A stretch of DNA of 36,041 nucleotides from CBDCUE01 sp965222515 (GTDB taxonomy: Bacteria > Pseudomonadota > Alphaproteobacteria > Rickettsiales > JABIRX01), in the NCBI GenBank assembly GCA_965222515.1, contig CBDCUE010000005.1, positions 1 to 36,041 on the forward strand, given 5' to 3'. The notes under the pieces were generated by a model that saw only the letters and a list, made by a program, of their open reading frames with translations, was not told the DNA's origin and made no database searches. Position numbers and translations under genes: made by a program. This document shows, in pieces, positions 8,140 to 15,836 of the stretch. The number at the start of each line of letters is the position of its first letter. Position 1 is the first letter of the stretch.

Positions 8140-9258
8140 TTATTTTTTATTAAGTGGTAAATATGGTAACACACCTGTTTTTGATGCTTTACTGTCTAAA
8201 ATAGTTACTTCGGCTTTTGACAAAATTTCTTCCATAGTATTTAAATATAATCTTTTTCTTGTAACAATTTTTGCCTTACTATATTCTTTATATACTTGCC
8301 TAAATCTTGATGCCCTACCCAAAGCATCAGCAACAGTTTTTTCTTTATAAGCCTTAGAATCCTCAATGATTTTTTGAGCCTCTCCTCTTGCTTTTGGCAA
8401 AATGTCATTTCTATATGATTCAGCCTGATTAATTGCTCTTTCTTTATCTAATTTAGCAGTTTGCACATCTCTAAAAGAATCTATTACTTGAGATGGTGGA
8501 TCCACTTTTAACAATTGCAATCTCACTACCTCAATTCCTATCTGATAAGAATCTAGAATTTTTTGTAACAATTTTTTAGTCTCAGCTTCAATGTCTCTTT
8601 TTCCTTCTGCTAAAGCTAAAGCAATTTTAGTTTTTCCAATAACTTCTCTCATAGCACTTTCTGATGCAGATTTCACCGTTGCACCAATATAATTGTCCCT
8701 AACATTAAATAAAAAATTTTTTGCTTTTTCTTCTCTAACTTTCCATTGCACCTCAAAATTAATATCTACTATATTCTCATCTCCCGTAAGCATTAAACTC
8801 TCTTCTGTATGATAATTACTGCTACTACCTGATCTATAACCAATCTCTACAGAATTTATCTTTGTAACCTTTACCTTATAAAGTTTTTCTATTGGTGTTG
8901 GCAAATGATAATGTATTCCCGGTTCTGCTGCTCTATGATATGCCCCAAATCTTAGAATCAAAGCTTGTTCATCAACTTGAACTGTATAAAAACCTGATAA
9001 TAACCATAATAATGGCAATATTAGAATAACTAAAACAACACCATTCATAGGAGGTTTTTTGCCCTTACCGCCTGATTTTTTGCCTCTACCCTCCCCAAAA
9101 AAATCTTTGAACTTTTTCTTATAATCCTCTATTGTTTGCTCAAGATCAACAATATTAGGATTCTGTGTGTTTTTGCCAGAATTAGAAGGTTTTTTATTTT
9201 CTCCATTTTCATCTTCTCCCCAAGGATTATCAAAAGCCAGTATTTTTCTAAAAAACAT
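8140..9258 (-). CDS. hflK: HflK, subunit of the HflKC regulator of FtsH protease
   Basis: Partner of HflC, 372 residues. The cytoplasmic N-terminus contains the PWGEDENGE patch and a Gly/Lys-rich stretch (56-70) typical of HflK. A transmembrane helix (about 73-93) leads into the SPFH domain (VQVDEQALILRFGAYHRAAEPGIHY). The LPTPIE turn and ILDSYQIGIEVVRLQLLKVDPP are conserved. The last part is a coiled coil (about 265-330). It is the first gene of hflK-hflC. The promoter should lie in the 145-base divergent gap shared with the mrp-like gene. Confidence 0.94.
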   Translation of the reverse strand: MFFRKILAFDNPWGEDENGENKKPSNSGKNTQNPNIVDLEQTIEDYKKKFKDFFGEGRGKKSGGKGKKPPMNGVVLVILILPLLWLLSGFYTVQVDEQALILRFGAYHRAAEPGIHYHLPTPIEKLYKVKVTKINSVEIGYRSGSSSNYHTEESLMLTGDENIVDINFEVQWKVREEKAKNFLFNVRDNYIGATVKSASESAMREVIGKTKIALALAEGKRDIEAETKKLLQKILDSYQIGIEVVRLQLLKVDPPSQVIDSFRDVQTAKLDKERAINQAESYRNDILPKARGEAQKIIEDSKAYKEKTVADALGRASRFRQVYKEYSKAKIVTRKRLYLNTMEEILSKAEVTILDSKASKTGVLPYLPLNKK

Positions 9259-9306
9259 ATTTTTTATTTTTTTAAGTTAGAATTGGTATGTGCTATGGCA
9301 AACTTG

Positions 9307-9337
9307 TTGACATCTACACTAATATTTTATGTTAAAT
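9307..9337 (+). promoter_or_regulatory. Possible promoter for the mrp-folB pair
   Basis: A consensus -35 hexamer TTGACA (9307-9312) is followed after 19 bases by TTAAAT, or after 17 by TGTTAA. A second weaker pair (TTGCAA at 9349-9354, TAAAAT 16 bases later) is closer to the ATG. In such AT-rich DNA the -10 assignment is weak; the perfect -35 is the main reason to list it. Confidence 0.35.
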
Positions 9338-9403
9338 GTAATATTTTTTGCAAAATAAAACAAATGATATAAAATCACAATATTAAAGACAATATAAATA
9401 GAG

Positions 9404-10135
9404 ATGATAAAAAAACAACCTAAACTTATATTAATTTGTTCTGCCAAAGGTGGAGTAGGTAAATCTACCTTATGCTTTAACCTTGCTTATGGTTTTATGA
9501 AGCTAAAACACAAAACTGCTATTATAGATGCAGATATTTACGGACCATCTATACATCATTTATTTAATATAAAAGCAGGAACACAGCCTGAAATACAAAA
9601 CAATTTAATGATTCCTTTAGAAAAAGATAATATAAAATTTAATTCTATGGGTTTAATTATTGATGGTAAAAAAGCTTTAATTTGGCGAGCTCCTATGATT
9701 ATTAAAGCCCTGAACAACCTAATTAATAATAGCGATTGGGGAGATAGTGACTATATTTTTATAGATCTTCCGCCAGGTACTGGGGACATACATCTAACTA
9801 TGTTAAAGAATTTTCCAACAGCAGAAGCAATTTTAATTTCCACTTCACAAAAAATTTCCTTAATAGATGTAGAAAGATCTTATGATATGTTGAATAAACT
9901 CAATATTAATGTGCTTGGCATTATTGAAAATATGTCTTATGGTGATAAAAATTATATCACTGATTTTGCCCAAGAAAATAATCTAAATTTTTTAGGAAAA
10001 ATTCCTTTAACTAATAAATTTTTGGATTTAGATGAAAAACAAGAAAATATATTTTCTAGCAACAGCCATAAAGAATTAACAAAGAATTTTATAAAAATAT
10101 GCAAATTAATATTAAAAACTATCAAACAAAAATAA
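9404..10135 (+). CDS. Mrp/ApbC-like P-loop ATPase lacking the CxxC motif
   Basis: Deviant-Walker P-loop ATPase of the Mrp/NBP35 family, whose usual role is carrying or transferring Fe-S clusters. Seen: P-loop CSAKGGVGKST (12-22), DADIYGPSIHHLF (about 44), the Walker B region DYIFIDLPPGTGDIHLTML (about 125) and GIIENMSYGD (about 172-181). At 243 residues it lacks the N-terminal MIP18/DUF59 domain found in most bacterial Mrp. The CxxC that normally follows ENMSY, and bridges the cluster in the dimer, is absent: the protein has only three cysteines, none paired. It may act without a bridging cluster or be a ParA-like relative. It overlaps folB by 37 bases. Confidence 0.82.
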   Translation: MIKKQPKLILICSAKGGVGKSTLCFNLAYGFMKLKHKTAIIDADIYGPSIHHLFNIKAGTQPEIQNNLMIPLEKDNIKFNSMGLIIDGKKALIWRAPMIIKALNNLINNSDWGDSDYIFIDLPPGTGDIHLTMLKNFPTAEAILISTSQKISLIDVERSYDMLNKLNINVLGIIENMSYGDKNYITDFAQENNLNFLGKIPLTNKFLDLDEKQENIFSSNSHKELTKNFIKICKLILKTIKQK

Positions 10136-10437
10136 TTTTAGGCATTTACCCAGAAGAAAAAACAAAACCACAAAAAATTCTAATTTCTTTAAAAATAAAT
10201 TTTGATGCAAAAAAAGCCATAGCAACAGATGATATTGAATATACTATTGATTATGACAAAATTGTGCTTTTGCTAGAAAAAACCTGCCAAGAAAAAAGCT
10301 ATAATCTCATAGAAACTTTAATTGCTAAAATAGAAAAAACTCTAAAAAAAGAATTTTCTTTTATAGAAAAATTATGGATAAAAATTATCAAATCAGAAAT
10401 TATCAAACAAGCAGAAGAAGTTAGTGTAGAGATTTAG
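10099..10437 (+). CDS. folB: Dihydroneopterin aldolase (FolB family)
   Basis: 112 residues with the FolB pattern throughout: first strand then LGIYPEEKTKPQKILISLKI (family form GIYEWERxxxQ), DDIEYTIDYDKIV (family DTVDYAxV), the active-site region YNLIETLIAKIE (family LVETLAERI), and a closing strand after KQAEEVSVEI. It would cleave dihydroneopterin to 6-hydroxymethyl-dihydropterin for folate, in the cytoplasm; epimerase activity is also known in the family. The usual catalytic lysine region near the end is present as IIKSEIIKQAEEV, where the family has a KPxA-type turn, so the match is looser there. Its start lies inside the mrp-like gene, so the two are probably translationally coupled. Confidence 0.78.
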   Translation: MQINIKNYQTKIILGIYPEEKTKPQKILISLKINFDAKKAIATDDIEYTIDYDKIVLLLEKTCQEKSYNLIETLIAKIEKTLKKEFSFIEKLWIKIIKSEIIKQAEEVSVEI

Positions 10438-10483
10438 AAGATGTTATAATGTAAAACTTATATTTAATCTGTTCTGACTACTT

Positions 10484-10500
10484 ATACTATTTTAGTTTTA
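10484..10500. repeat. Short family A terminus overlapping the MORN gene stop
   Basis: ATACTATTTTAG plus TTTTA matches the outermost 17 bases of family A termini; the match is lost afterwards. On the - strand the MORN-protein stop codon (10498-10500) lies inside it. It is probably a remnant or a shared insertion target. Confidence 0.6.
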
Positions 10501-10896
10501 ATACAGTGCTAGGTAGTATTTTATGTAATTATTTTTATCTCTACAGATTTCACCGTTTTCCCACTTTCCTGTATATCTTACCTCTTCATTTTTTCCATTG
10601 CAAATAATTAGAGATCCATACCCATGACATTTGTCATATTGACAATCTCCTGTATATATTTTATTTTTATTCTTATTTCTTATAAAAGAAAACTCCTTCT
10701 CCATGCTTTTTATTGTTGTTCCAATTCCTGTATAACAATCTTTATTAGCATAGTTACAGATTCCATATCCATGTCTTGTACCATATATTATTTCTCCTTT
10801 ATATCTATTACCATAACCAAGATCAGATTTTTTATAATGACCTTTAGTACTCCATAAACCAAAAATATTCTTAATTTTTTTTATCACACTTACCAT
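10498..10896 (-). CDS. Small MORN-repeat protein
   Basis: 132 residues with MORN-type repeats: YKGEIIYGTRHGYGICNYANKD (about 32-53), YTGDCQYDKCHGYGSLIICNG (about 80-100) and YTGKWENGEI (about 107-116). Each has the Y-x-G-x-W/Y and GYG core. MORN repeats form beta-hairpin stacks that bind lipids or proteins, and occur in eukaryotes and in host-associated bacteria. The protein has no signal peptide. It contains seven cysteines, unusual for a cytoplasmic bacterial protein of this size. No function can be assigned; a secreted effector is possible but unproven. Its last codons and stop run into a short repeat terminus. It lies just after sucA on the same strand and could be read from the sucA transcript. 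Confidence 0.72.
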   Translation of the reverse strand: MVSVIKKIKNIFGLWSTKGHYKKSDLGYGNRYKGEIIYGTRHGYGICNYANKDCYTGIGTTIKSMEKEFSFIRNKNKNKIYTGDCQYDKCHGYGSLIICNGKNEEVRYTGKWENGEICRDKNNYIKYYLALY

Positions 10897-10930
10897 AATT
10901 TTATAATATATAATGTTATTGTATTTTTTC

Positions 10931-13753
10931 TCAAGATAACACCTTATCTATAATACACACTTGCTCTTTTTTATGAACTGACATATATCCTGTGGCAGGT
11001 GATGCTGCTGGCTTTCTTGATATTAACTTTGGTCTTTGCTTCATTCCTGCTTTTATACTAGAATCTTCTAACCTTCTATCTAAAAAATGCCAAGCTCCCA
11101 TATTTTCTGGTTCTTCTTGACACCAAATTAGTTCTTTTGCTTGATATTTTTTTATCTCTAAAAAAATCTCTTTTTCTGGATAAGGATAAAATTCTTCTAT
11201 TCTAACCAAAGCAATATCTTTAATTCCTCTCTCCTTTCTTGCCTCCAATAAATCATAATAAATTTTTCCACTACAAAATACTAGTTTTCTAACTTTTTTT
11301 GCTAGCTCTTTTGTTTCAGATATTACAGGCAAAAATTCTGTTCCTTTATCTAATTCGCTAATATGAGAAATTGCTGATTTATTTCTCAATAATGATTTTG
11401 GAGTCATTATTATTAAAGGTTTTCTAAAATCTCTCAATAACTGTCTTCTTAAAATATGAAAAAAATTAGCTGGGGTGGTGCAATTCGCAACTTGCATATT
11501 ATCATCAGCACAAAGTTGCAAAAATCTTTCTAATTTTGCTGAACTATGCTCTGGCCCCTGCCCCTCATAACCATGAGGCAACAACATCACCAAACCACTC
11601 AATCTAAGCCATTTTGTTTCACCTGATGCAATAAATTGATCAATTATTATTTGAGCTCCGTTACAAAAATCACCAAATTGCCCCTCCCAAATAGTCAAAC
11701 AATTTGGATTAGCTAATGAATATCCATATTCAAAACCCAGCACTGCATATTCTGATAACACAGAATCAGCAATTTCAAATACTCCTTGAGATGAACTTAA
11801 ATTATTTAAAGGGATGTATTCTTCTTCTGTATTCATATCTCTTAAAACAGAATGTCTGTGAGAAAAAGTTCCTCTTTTAGCATCTTGTCCAGTGATTCTA
11901 ATTCTTTTTTTCTCTTCTAATAAAGTAGCATAAGATAAAGATTCTCCCAATGCCCAATCTATATTGCCAGTTTCATCAAAGATTTTCTTTTTTACTTCAA
12001 ATTGTTTCTTTAATTTTTTGTTTGCATTGAACTCACTTGGAACAGTAAGTAATTTGTCTAATCTTTCCTTTAAATGCTTTTGCTCAACACCTGTGGCAAT
12101 TTGCTTTTTGACCGATCTATGTTTAGTGGTAAAACCTGCCCACTCACCTGCAAAAGCATCAGCCTTATCATTAACAAATTTTTCAGAATCATCAAAAGCT
12201 TTTTCTAAAGTTTCATTTCTTTCTTTTTTTAACTTTTTATATTCTGTTGCATCAATAATCTTTTCATCTATTAATTTTTCTGCATAAATTTCATCTAAAG
12301 ATTTTAGCTTTTTTATGATATTATACATTATTGGTTGAGTGTAATTTGGTTCATCACCTTCATTATGGCCATATTTTCTAAAACAAACTATGTCTATAAC
12401 TATATCTTTAGAAAATTTTTTTCTATATTCAAATGCTAAAATACAAGCAGATAATAATGCTTCAACATCATTTCCATTAATATGAATTATTGGAGCTTCT
12501 ACAAATTTTGCCACATCAGAACAATATTTTGTGGATCTTGAATCACAATTATTTGCAGTAAATCCTAATTGATTATTAATCACAAAATGAATTGTTCCAC
12601 CTATATTATACGAATCTACATAAGCCATATTAAATAATTCTGCAACTGATCCTTGCCCCATAAAAGATGCATCTCCATGAATTAACACAGCTAAAACATC
12701 TTTTCTATTACTATCAATAAAATCTTGCTTTGCTCTTACTTTTCCTGCAACCACTGGATTTACAGCCTCTAAATGAGATGGGTTGTAAGCAAGTGAAATA
12801 TGCATATTATGACCATCTTCATAATTTCTAGTAGCAGAGTGTCCCATATGATATTTTACATCTCCCATTGCATTATAACTTTCAGGGATAGAAAACCCTC
12901 CTTTAAATTCCGCAACCATTCTATCATATGGCTTGTGACAAACATTAGTTAAAACATTTAACCTACCTCTATGTGCCATACCTAATTCTATATCTAAAAT
13001 TTTATCTTTTGCTGCTAATTTAATAATTTTTTCAAGAGCAGGAATAATTGCCTCCCCTCCTTCTACTGAAAATCTTTTTGCTCCAGGAAATTTTTTGTGA
13101 AGCAATTGCTCAAAAGACACCGCTCTATGCAAATGATTCAAAGCTTCTTTTTTACTTTCATCTGCTATATTAAAAATCTCACCCTCACCTTCTACTGTTT
13201 TTCTAAACCATAATTTTTCTTCTATATTTGTGATATATTCAAATTCGTAAGCTATTTTATTATTGTAAATTCTGTGGAGTTTATTAATAATCTCTGATAT
13301 TTGCTTATTAGCAAAATTAGGCTCAAACTCTAATTTTACTTTATGCTCGTGATCTTCCTCTTTGATACCGTGAAAATCTGAAGTCAAAACAGGAATATTT
13401 GCTATTTCTTGCAATTTCAAAGGATCTAAATCTACGATTAAATGAGAATATTTTCTAAATCTCATAATTAATCTAGCTATTTTATATTCTAAAGAAGAGC
13501 CTAACAAAGCAACATCTTGCACATCTTTTTTCTGCACTAGATTTAATTCGTCCTTTTCTTTGCTTTCTACATAATTAGAATTGGAATAATCACTATTTAA
13601 GCTATTTAGATCATCACCTACATCTTTAAAATATTCTTGCCAAATTTGATCTACCGATGCAGGATTTTGCAAGAATTTTTTGTAAATTTGTTGGATAAAA
13701 GAACTATTATTTATAAATAAAAAATCGTTGTCCTTGAAATTTTTTTCTTTCAT
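10931..13753 (-). CDS. sucA: 2-oxoglutarate dehydrogenase E1 component
   Basis: Thiamine-diphosphate-dependent decarboxylase of the TCA cycle, about 940 residues as expected. The open frame extends upstream to 13834, but the start at 13753 (MKEKNFKDNDFLFIN) is chosen. The extra 27 residues are unlike the family, would overlap the divergent gene at 13828, and the expected N-terminal subunit-binding motif (FIQQIYKKFLQNPASVDQIWQEYF) comes right after. Active-site and cofactor motifs are intact: ELGMAHRGRLNVL, GHSATRNYEDG, HGDASFMGQG, INNQLGFTAN, and the C-terminal CQEEPENMGAWHFL. The E2 gene sucB does not follow, so the complex is encoded at separate loci. Confidence 0.96.
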   Translation of the reverse strand: MKEKNFKDNDFLFINNSSFIQQIYKKFLQNPASVDQIWQEYFKDVGDDLNSLNSDYSNSNYVESKEKDELNLVQKKDVQDVALLGSSLEYKIARLIMRFRKYSHLIVDLDPLKLQEIANIPVLTSDFHGIKEEDHEHKVKLEFEPNFANKQISEIINKLHRIYNNKIAYEFEYITNIEEKLWFRKTVEGEGEIFNIADESKKEALNHLHRAVSFEQLLHKKFPGAKRFSVEGGEAIIPALEKIIKLAAKDKILDIELGMAHRGRLNVLTNVCHKPYDRMVAEFKGGFSIPESYNAMGDVKYHMGHSATRNYEDGHNMHISLAYNPSHLEAVNPVVAGKVRAKQDFIDSNRKDVLAVLIHGDASFMGQGSVAELFNMAYVDSYNIGGTIHFVINNQLGFTANNCDSRSTKYCSDVAKFVEAPIIHINGNDVEALLSACILAFEYRKKFSKDIVIDIVCFRKYGHNEGDEPNYTQPIMYNIIKKLKSLDEIYAEKLIDEKIIDATEYKKLKKERNETLEKAFDDSEKFVNDKADAFAGEWAGFTTKHRSVKKQIATGVEQKHLKERLDKLLTVPSEFNANKKLKKQFEVKKKIFDETGNIDWALGESLSYATLLEEKKRIRITGQDAKRGTFSHRHSVLRDMNTEEEYIPLNNLSSSQGVFEIADSVLSEYAVLGFEYGYSLANPNCLTIWEGQFGDFCNGAQIIIDQFIASGETKWLRLSGLVMLLPHGYEGQGPEHSSAKLERFLQLCADDNMQVANCTTPANFFHILRRQLLRDFRKPLIIMTPKSLLRNKSAISHISELDKGTEFLPVISETKELAKKVRKLVFCSGKIYYDLLEARKERGIKDIALVRIEEFYPYPEKEIFLEIKKYQAKELIWCQEEPENMGAWHFLDRRLEDSSIKAGMKQRPKLISRKPAASPATGYMSVHKKEQVCIIDKVLS

Positions 13754-13827
13754 ATCTAAAATATATATTAACTTGCCAAGCAAGATAATAGTTTTCTTTA
13801 CAATTTTAAAGTATTTATTTATAAAAA

Positions 13828-14265
13828 ATGCCAAATAATGAATTAGACACCCTTCACGATAGAGATTTATTTGTTGAAATGGTTGCTGCCATTGAGTCAG
13901 GAATCAATAAACATATCAGTTCTACCTTATCATATTCTGCCTTTAGATTATTTTACAAGCTGTTTACTTCAACCAATAGAAATTTGATGCAACAAATTAG
14001 GGATTATGTAAAAAATGATATTTTTAATCAAACACAAGCAATAAAAGGTTTTAACACCTCTCTTTTTATTAATGGTCATACAATAACAGAAAAAGGAAGA
14101 ACATTATTGCAACTCTGCTACAATATAGGAATTCATCTTTTTAAAAATGAACTAACTCCTAGAAAATCTTTCAGTTTGATTAAGGACTCCAATTTTAGAT
14201 GGGAATTATATCAACATACCTTAGATATGGTACAGAGAGTTACTTCACGAGTTACTCATTCTTAG
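13828..14265 (+). CDS. Unknown protein, 145 residues
   Basis: I do not recognise this protein. It is mostly helical in composition, with no signal peptide, no clear membrane segment and a near-neutral charge: ELDTLHDRDLFVEMVAAIESGINKHISS at the start, a basic middle (NRNLMQQIRDYVKND), then INGHTITEKGRTLLQLCYNIGIHLF. It runs divergently from sucA with only 74 bases between. Its TAG stop at 14263-14265 touches the left end of the perfect palindrome B1, so the last residues (RVTSRVTHS) may have been altered by the insertion. Steady codon use (TTA for Leu, AGA for Arg) and lack of overlap support it as a real gene. Confidence 0.65.
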   Translation: MPNNELDTLHDRDLFVEMVAAIESGINKHISSTLSYSAFRLFYKLFTSTNRNLMQQIRDYVKNDIFNQTQAIKGFNTSLFINGHTITEKGRTLLQLCYNIGIHLFKNELTPRKSFSLIKDSNFRWELYQHTLDMVQRVTSRVTHS

Positions 14266-14368
14266 CAGACTGTGTCGCAATTAGTAAAGAAGGGGTTATT
14301 TTTGTTATAAATAAAAATTTAGAGCAAATAGAAAATTCCCCTTCTTTACTAATTGCGACACAGTCTGT
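14265..14368. repeat. Family B palindromic element with perfect 30-bp arms (B1)
   Basis: Arms at 14266-14295 and 14338-14367 are perfectly complementary over 30 bases (outer end CAGACTGTGTCGCAATTAG, inner end AGAAGGGG). The 42-base loop contains TTATTTTTGTTATAAATAAA and AATTTAGAGCAAAT. Arms and loop recur in altered form at 23570-23664 and 23843-23936. It codes for nothing. It sits between two convergent genes and begins exactly at the stop codon of the left one. It would make a strong hairpin in either transcript and could act as a bidirectional terminator. Confidence 0.9.
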
Positions 14369-14391
14369 AGATAGAGAGTTAATAGGGATTT

Positions 14392-14925
14392 CTATTTCGT
14401 TTCTTCTTTTGTAGCAAAAGACTCAATTAGCTCTTGCAACTCACCTTGAGAACAAAGACCTAATAACACAGGATCTCTTTCTTGTAATTCTTTGATATTT
14501 GCATAAGTTTTGTTTCTGATTGACTCAACAGTTTTTTTCGTACTGACAATTAATTTAGCGATTTCGTTTGATGGTATGGTAGGATGATGCTTGATTAGCC
14601 ACATAACTGCATTAGGCTTGTCTCTTCTTTTAATTAGTGGTATATATTTTACTTTTTTAGTTTTTTTTAAACTTACTGGAATTTCATCTTGCATTAAAGT
14701 AAGAGATTTTGTAGCATCTTTTTCGCAAGCCTTAATATCTTCTGCTGTTAGTTGTTTTAATAAAATGGGATTTTTTGCTGTTATATTATTTGCAACCTCG
14801 CCATCTGCAATAGATTGTACTTCCATTTCATGCAATCCACAAAATTCTGAAATTTGCTGGAATGACAGAGAACTGTTGTCAACAAGCCATACAGCAGTAG
14901 CAAGAGGCATTAAAGGATATTGCAT
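14392..14925 (-). CDS. trcR: Cell-cycle transcriptional regulator TrcR (DUF1013)
   Basis: 177 residues, matching the alphaproteobacterial DUF1013 family over its whole length: PLMPLATAVWLVDNSSLSFQQISEFCGLHEMEVQSIADGEVA at the N-terminus, then a second helix-turn-helix-like region (KPNAVMWLIKHHPTIPSNEIAKLIVSTKKTVESI, about 101-136) and DPVLLGLCSQGELQ near the end. The family member in Caulobacter binds RNA polymerase/DNA and affects cell-cycle genes. It is nearly confined to alphaproteobacteria, so it helps place the organism. It is monocistronic, with a short family A terminus 30 bases upstream of its start. Confidence 0.9.
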   Translation of the reverse strand: MQYPLMPLATAVWLVDNSSLSFQQISEFCGLHEMEVQSIADGEVANNITAKNPILLKQLTAEDIKACEKDATKSLTLMQDEIPVSLKKTKKVKYIPLIKRRDKPNAVMWLIKHHPTIPSNEIAKLIVSTKKTVESIRNKTYANIKELQERDPVLLGLCSQGELQELIESFATKEETK

Positions 14926-14954
14926 TTTTTATTTTTTTAAATTAAAACTTAATA

Positions 14955-14966
14955 ATACTATTTTAG
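14955..14966. repeat. Solo family A terminal 12-mer
   Basis: An exact copy of the outermost 12 bases of family A elements (ATACTATTTTAG) between trcR and the ModA-like gene, without the rest of the element. It may be a remnant, or a short motif with its own role; its core also resembles a -10 hexamer. Confidence 0.4.
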
Positions 14967-15015
14967 AAAAAACAAAATTAGTATATTCCATATAAAATAA
15001 TAATTAATTAGCAAA

Positions 15016-15786
15016 TTGTCAAACATTTATCAAAAAATATTAAAAATTTTTCTAATTATAATCTTAATTTATAAAGTGAACTTTTCTTTTGCAGACGAAA
15101 ATAAATCATTAACTATTTTAGCACCAGAAAATATCACCTTAGCCATAGCCGTAATAGCAAAAGAATATTCTAAAGAATATAATGCAGAATTAACCATTAA
15201 TTTTAATAATATCTCTTCTCATATAACAAACATTGAAGAAGGAGTTGCCGCTGACTTAATTATTACAGATCATTTTGAGTGGATAAAAACACTAAAACAA
15301 AAAGGATTAGTAAATATTAGCTCTATTCGTTATGTATTAGAAGATAAATTAGTATTAATCACTTCTACAAAATCAGATAAAATATTAAAAAACTTTAAAA
15401 ACAACAAAAAATCACTTTATCAAAAACAAGACATATTAATCCCTGCAAGAGAAAAAAATTTAACAGGGATTTATGTATATCAAATCTTTGAAAATCACAA
15501 GTTTTTTAAAAAAAGATTAGGTAAAAATATAGAAAACCCTAATATTATTGCCAAAATAACAAAAACCCCTAATCTCATCGGCATAACTGCATATAGCAGA
15601 GTTTATGATAATCAAAACATAAAAATCTTAGAAATATTCGATAATAATCTTCACGAAGAATTTCTTTATCAAATAGCCATAGTTGCAGGAGCAAAGATAA
15701 AAGAATCTAAAAAATTCATCAAATATTTAAGAAACCACAATAATCAAAAGATTTTTAAGCAATATGGCTTTAGTTTGATTGAATAG
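15016..15786 (+). CDS. Periplasmic substrate-binding protein, ModA-like, with TTG start
   Basis: 256 residues. A signal peptide covers residues 1-26 (lysine, then the hydrophobic core ILKIFLIIILIY, then NFSFA). The mature part begins SLTILAPENITLAIAVIAKEYSKEY, the usual first strand and helix of class II binding proteins of the ModA kind. It continues with GVAADLIITDHFEWIKTLKQKGLV (family AD.f.s.....m..l...g.v) and closes with QIFKQYGFSLI. No ATG lies in frame before or within the signal peptide, and the TTG at 15016 gives a complete signal sequence, so a TTG start is the best choice. No modB or modC is nearby, and molybdate binding is not assured: it is an orphan binding protein of uncertain ligand. 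Confidence 0.72.
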   Translation: MSNIYQKILKIFLIIILIYKVNFSFADENKSLTILAPENITLAIAVIAKEYSKEYNAELTINFNNISSHITNIEEGVAADLIITDHFEWIKTLKQKGLVNISSIRYVLEDKLVLITSTKSDKILKNFKNNKKSLYQKQDILIPAREKNLTGIYVYQIFENHKFFKKRLGKNIENPNIIAKITKTPNLIGITAYSRVYDNQNIKILEIFDNNLHEEFLYQIAIVAGAKIKESKKFIKYLRNHNNQKIFKQYGFSLIE

Positions 15787-15836
15787 CACCATATCCCCTC
15801 GAAGCTGTGCCATAATTAACAAAAAAATAATTCTTG

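Noticed and set aside
13797..13825. Promoter-like TTTACA - 17 bases - TATAAA before the gene at 13828
   Set aside because: The -10 box ends only 2 bases before the ATG, so transcription would begin inside the start codon; most likely a chance match in AT-rich DNA.
13754..13834. Upstream extension of sucA by 27 codons
   Set aside because: The added residues are hydrophobic and unlike the family, and they overlap the divergent gene's start; the ATG at 13753 gives the normal N-terminus.
15780..15836. Possible decayed family B element after the ModA-like gene (CCCCTCGAAG ... TTCTTGTTATAAACAAA)
   Set aside because: Only short AT-rich resemblance to the B core; no pairing arms and no clear ends, so chance similarity cannot be excluded.
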